DNA of 64,000 nt, taken from positions 1-64,000 of the forward strand of contig DGJT01000005.1 of assembly GCA_002387565.1 (NCBI GenBank), read 5' to 3'. The translations under genes and the position numbers were made by a program. Positions 62,919-64,000 of this stretch are shown piece after piece. The notes under the pieces were generated by a model, which ran no database searches, had not been told where the DNA came from, and worked only from the letters and a program-made list of their open reading frames with translations. Each line of letters opens with the position of its first letter. The stretch's first letter is position 1. Source of the DNA: Akkermansiaceae bacterium UBA4589 (GTDB lineage Bacteria > Verrucomicrobiota > Verrucomicrobiia > Verrucomicrobiales > Akkermansiaceae).

Positions 62919-63443
62919 TTAGGATTTAGAAGATTTCTTTTCTACATCATCCCCTTTAGGCACCCAGTCTTGCCGCTCTAATAAATCATTAATAGACAGT
63001 GATAATAAGTCTGCTAAATTAGACTTTTGAATAGTGCTCGCACAGGGAATGAGCCTATCTAACTCAGTGATTGAGCTGTGTAACATCGAGGCGACAATTT
63101 TTTCTGATAATTTAGAGCTCTCCGAAATGTGACTTATTTTAAATACGAGCTGCTTGCGGTCTAGATCATACTCAAAGTTACCAAGCACGAGAAGCTTGTT
63201 CATGCGATTAATAAGCTCAAATAGCACAGATAGGTGTTTAGCCGTCTCTAGCTCGAGAGGGGCTTCAGTGATTATGCTCAATGTGTTTATAGGTAAAAAA
63301 ACCTGAGCATAAACATGGATTTTTGAATGGTGAGCTTCAAAGAGTGAGTGAATGACCTCTTTTTTTGGATCTACAATTTCAGCTTGCCAGTCTCTAGCTT
63401 TGAAAATATCGAGCAGGCTTTGAAATAAAGGTGAGTGCGCCAT
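62919..63443 (-). CDS. YbjN-domain protein
   Basis: The 174-residue soluble protein matches the YbjN (bacterial sensory transduction regulator-like) family pattern: alternating strands with VYAQVFLPINTLSIITEAPLEL, a helix RHLSVLFELINRMNKLLVLGNFEYDLDRKQLVF-like region, and a final helix pair. These proteins are chaperone-like and of unclear role; a link with secretion chaperones has been suggested. It has no signal peptide and lies convergent to the PilO-like gene. Confidence 0.65.
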   Translation of the reverse strand: MAHSPLFQSLLDIFKARDWQAEIVDPKKEVIHSLFEAHHSKIHVYAQVFLPINTLSIITEAPLELETAKHLSVLFELINRMNKLLVLGNFEYDLDRKQLVFKISHISESSKLSEKIVASMLHSSITELDRLIPCASTIQKSNLADLLSLSINDLLERQDWVPKGDDVEKKSSKS

Positions 63444-63477
63444 GATATAAAAGGGGTTGAGCGATGCTTATCTGCGC

Positions 63478-64000
63478 TTAATTAGGCTGTAGAGCTGGTT
63501 TTTTTGCCTTCTTTTCTAACCACATAAGGAGTAGCGCGACAACAACAACTACTAATTCAACAGCATAGAAATACCACAGTGTTTGTTCGCCATCGGTAAA
63601 GCCATAACTATGCAGGCCTATACCTAAGAAATTGACATGCCACCAAGAAAAGGCAATTACACAACCTCCAATGATAGAGAGTATGTGTAAGCCCCAAGCT
63701 TTAATGTAGCCACCTAAACGTGCGTGTAACATAATTAAGCTCCATAAGACGATCATGAGCGCTCCATTCTCTTTAGGATCCCAGCCCCAGAAACGGCCCC
63801 ATGAGTCATTGGCCCAAATACCGCCTAAAACGGTACCAATAAGGGAGAGTAGCAAGGTAAAGCAACAACAACCATACACCATGCGTGTGAGGAGTCTCTC
63901 TAAGCTTTTATCTTGATCTAGCTTAAAGAGCTTAAGCGTGACAAAACCATGACTCAGAGCGGAGGTGAGTAAGCCAGCGCTATAACCTAAAGTAATGGTG
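63478..64000 (-). CDS. CcsA/ResC-type cytochrome c biogenesis protein, partial (start outside window)
   Basis: The frame stays open upstream through base 64000, so 174 C-terminal residues are visible and the start lies outside; an internal ATG at 63882 is not the true start. The segment contains the heme-handling WWD-type motif NDSWGRFWGWDPKENGALM and four to five membrane helices including VVVVVALLLMWLEKK at the C-terminus. CcsA handles heme for cytochrome c maturation (System II). It fits with the cytochrome c protein at 32.7 kb. Confidence 0.88.
   Translation of the reverse strand, partial: TITLGYSAGLLTSALSHGFVTLKLFKLDQDKSLERLLTRMVYGCCCFTLLLSLIGTVLGGIWANDSWGRFWGWDPKENGALMIVLWSLIMLHARLGGYIKAWGLHILSIIGGCVIAFSWWHVNFLGIGLHSYGFTDGEQTLWYFYAVELVVVVVALLLMWLEKKAKKPALQPN

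Noticed and set aside
1..64000. CRISPR array, tRNA or rRNA genes
   Set aside because: No regularly spaced short repeats, and no tRNA T-arm pattern other than in tmRNA, were seen by eye; a weak tRNA could have been missed without a scan.

Overview
The window is a gene-dense bacterial chromosome segment of roughly 40 % GC (estimated by eye) with about 50 supported genes. The content suggests a Gram-negative member of the PVC group (Verrucomicrobiota/Lentisphaerota-like). Outer-membrane machinery is present (BamA, two TolC-like proteins, type IV pilus or secretion ATPases). There are three SLA1-homology-1 (SHD1) secreted proteins, a secreted formylglycine sulfatase, a Bacteroidetes/Chlamydia-style three-subunit succinate dehydrogenase, a short-form McsA with McsB and ClpC, and a tmRNA tag reading ADSNELALAA. 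The lineage is an inference; no rRNA gene is present to settle it. Almost no gene has a recognisable Shine-Dalgarno sequence.

Layout. 1-4.6 kb: 3' part of clpC, an RppH-like Nudix gene with an unusual insertion, a small inverted-repeat element, and mnmG. A perfect parS core palindrome lies inside mnmG and a second lies just after it. 4.7-10.6 kb: a complete RND efflux operon. 10.6-15.7 kb (minus): glmM, then proS-MORN-thiD. 15.8-20.4 kb: dnaB, an AT-rich DUF2971 gene, carbonic anhydrase, alanine racemase. 20.4-26.6 kb: a small SHD1 protein, a peptide-binding lipoprotein, hisD, and a tandem SHD1 pair of which the second carries a papain-like C39 peptidase domain. 26.6-33.3 kb: rpsU, a 35-residue membrane ORF, bamA, mcsA-mcsB, aroD and gntK (minus), ssrA (tmRNA) and a cytochrome c domain protein. 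33.4-37.4 kb: two paralogous GspE/PilB ATPases separated by another copy of the inverted-repeat element. 37.5-44.4 kb (minus): sdhCAB with a duplicated sdhB tail, a Nudix protein, a repeat-rich gap, and comM. 44.6-49.8 kb: a TolC-MacA-MacB efflux operon with MacB split into ATPase and permease. 49.8-56.3 kb (minus): TrkA/TrkH potassium uptake, a Lys/Pro-rich anchored protein, and polA with a degenerate proofreading domain. 56.4-64 kb: an IS4-type transposase fragment, the sulfatase, fabD, a pilT-pilM/N/O-like operon, a YbjN-like protein and the start-truncated end of a CcsA-type cytochrome c assembly gene.

Functional themes are envelope biogenesis and export (BamA, two efflux systems, pilus operon), respiration and cytochrome c (SdhCAB, CcsA, cytochrome c protein), protein quality control (ClpC, McsA/McsB, tmRNA) and chromosome replication and segregation (DnaB, PolA, parS). 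No complete, clearly novel multi-gene system is visible. The most distinctive signals are the two parS sites, the small structured repeat family with compensatory hairpin changes, and the SHD1/C39-peptidase pair.
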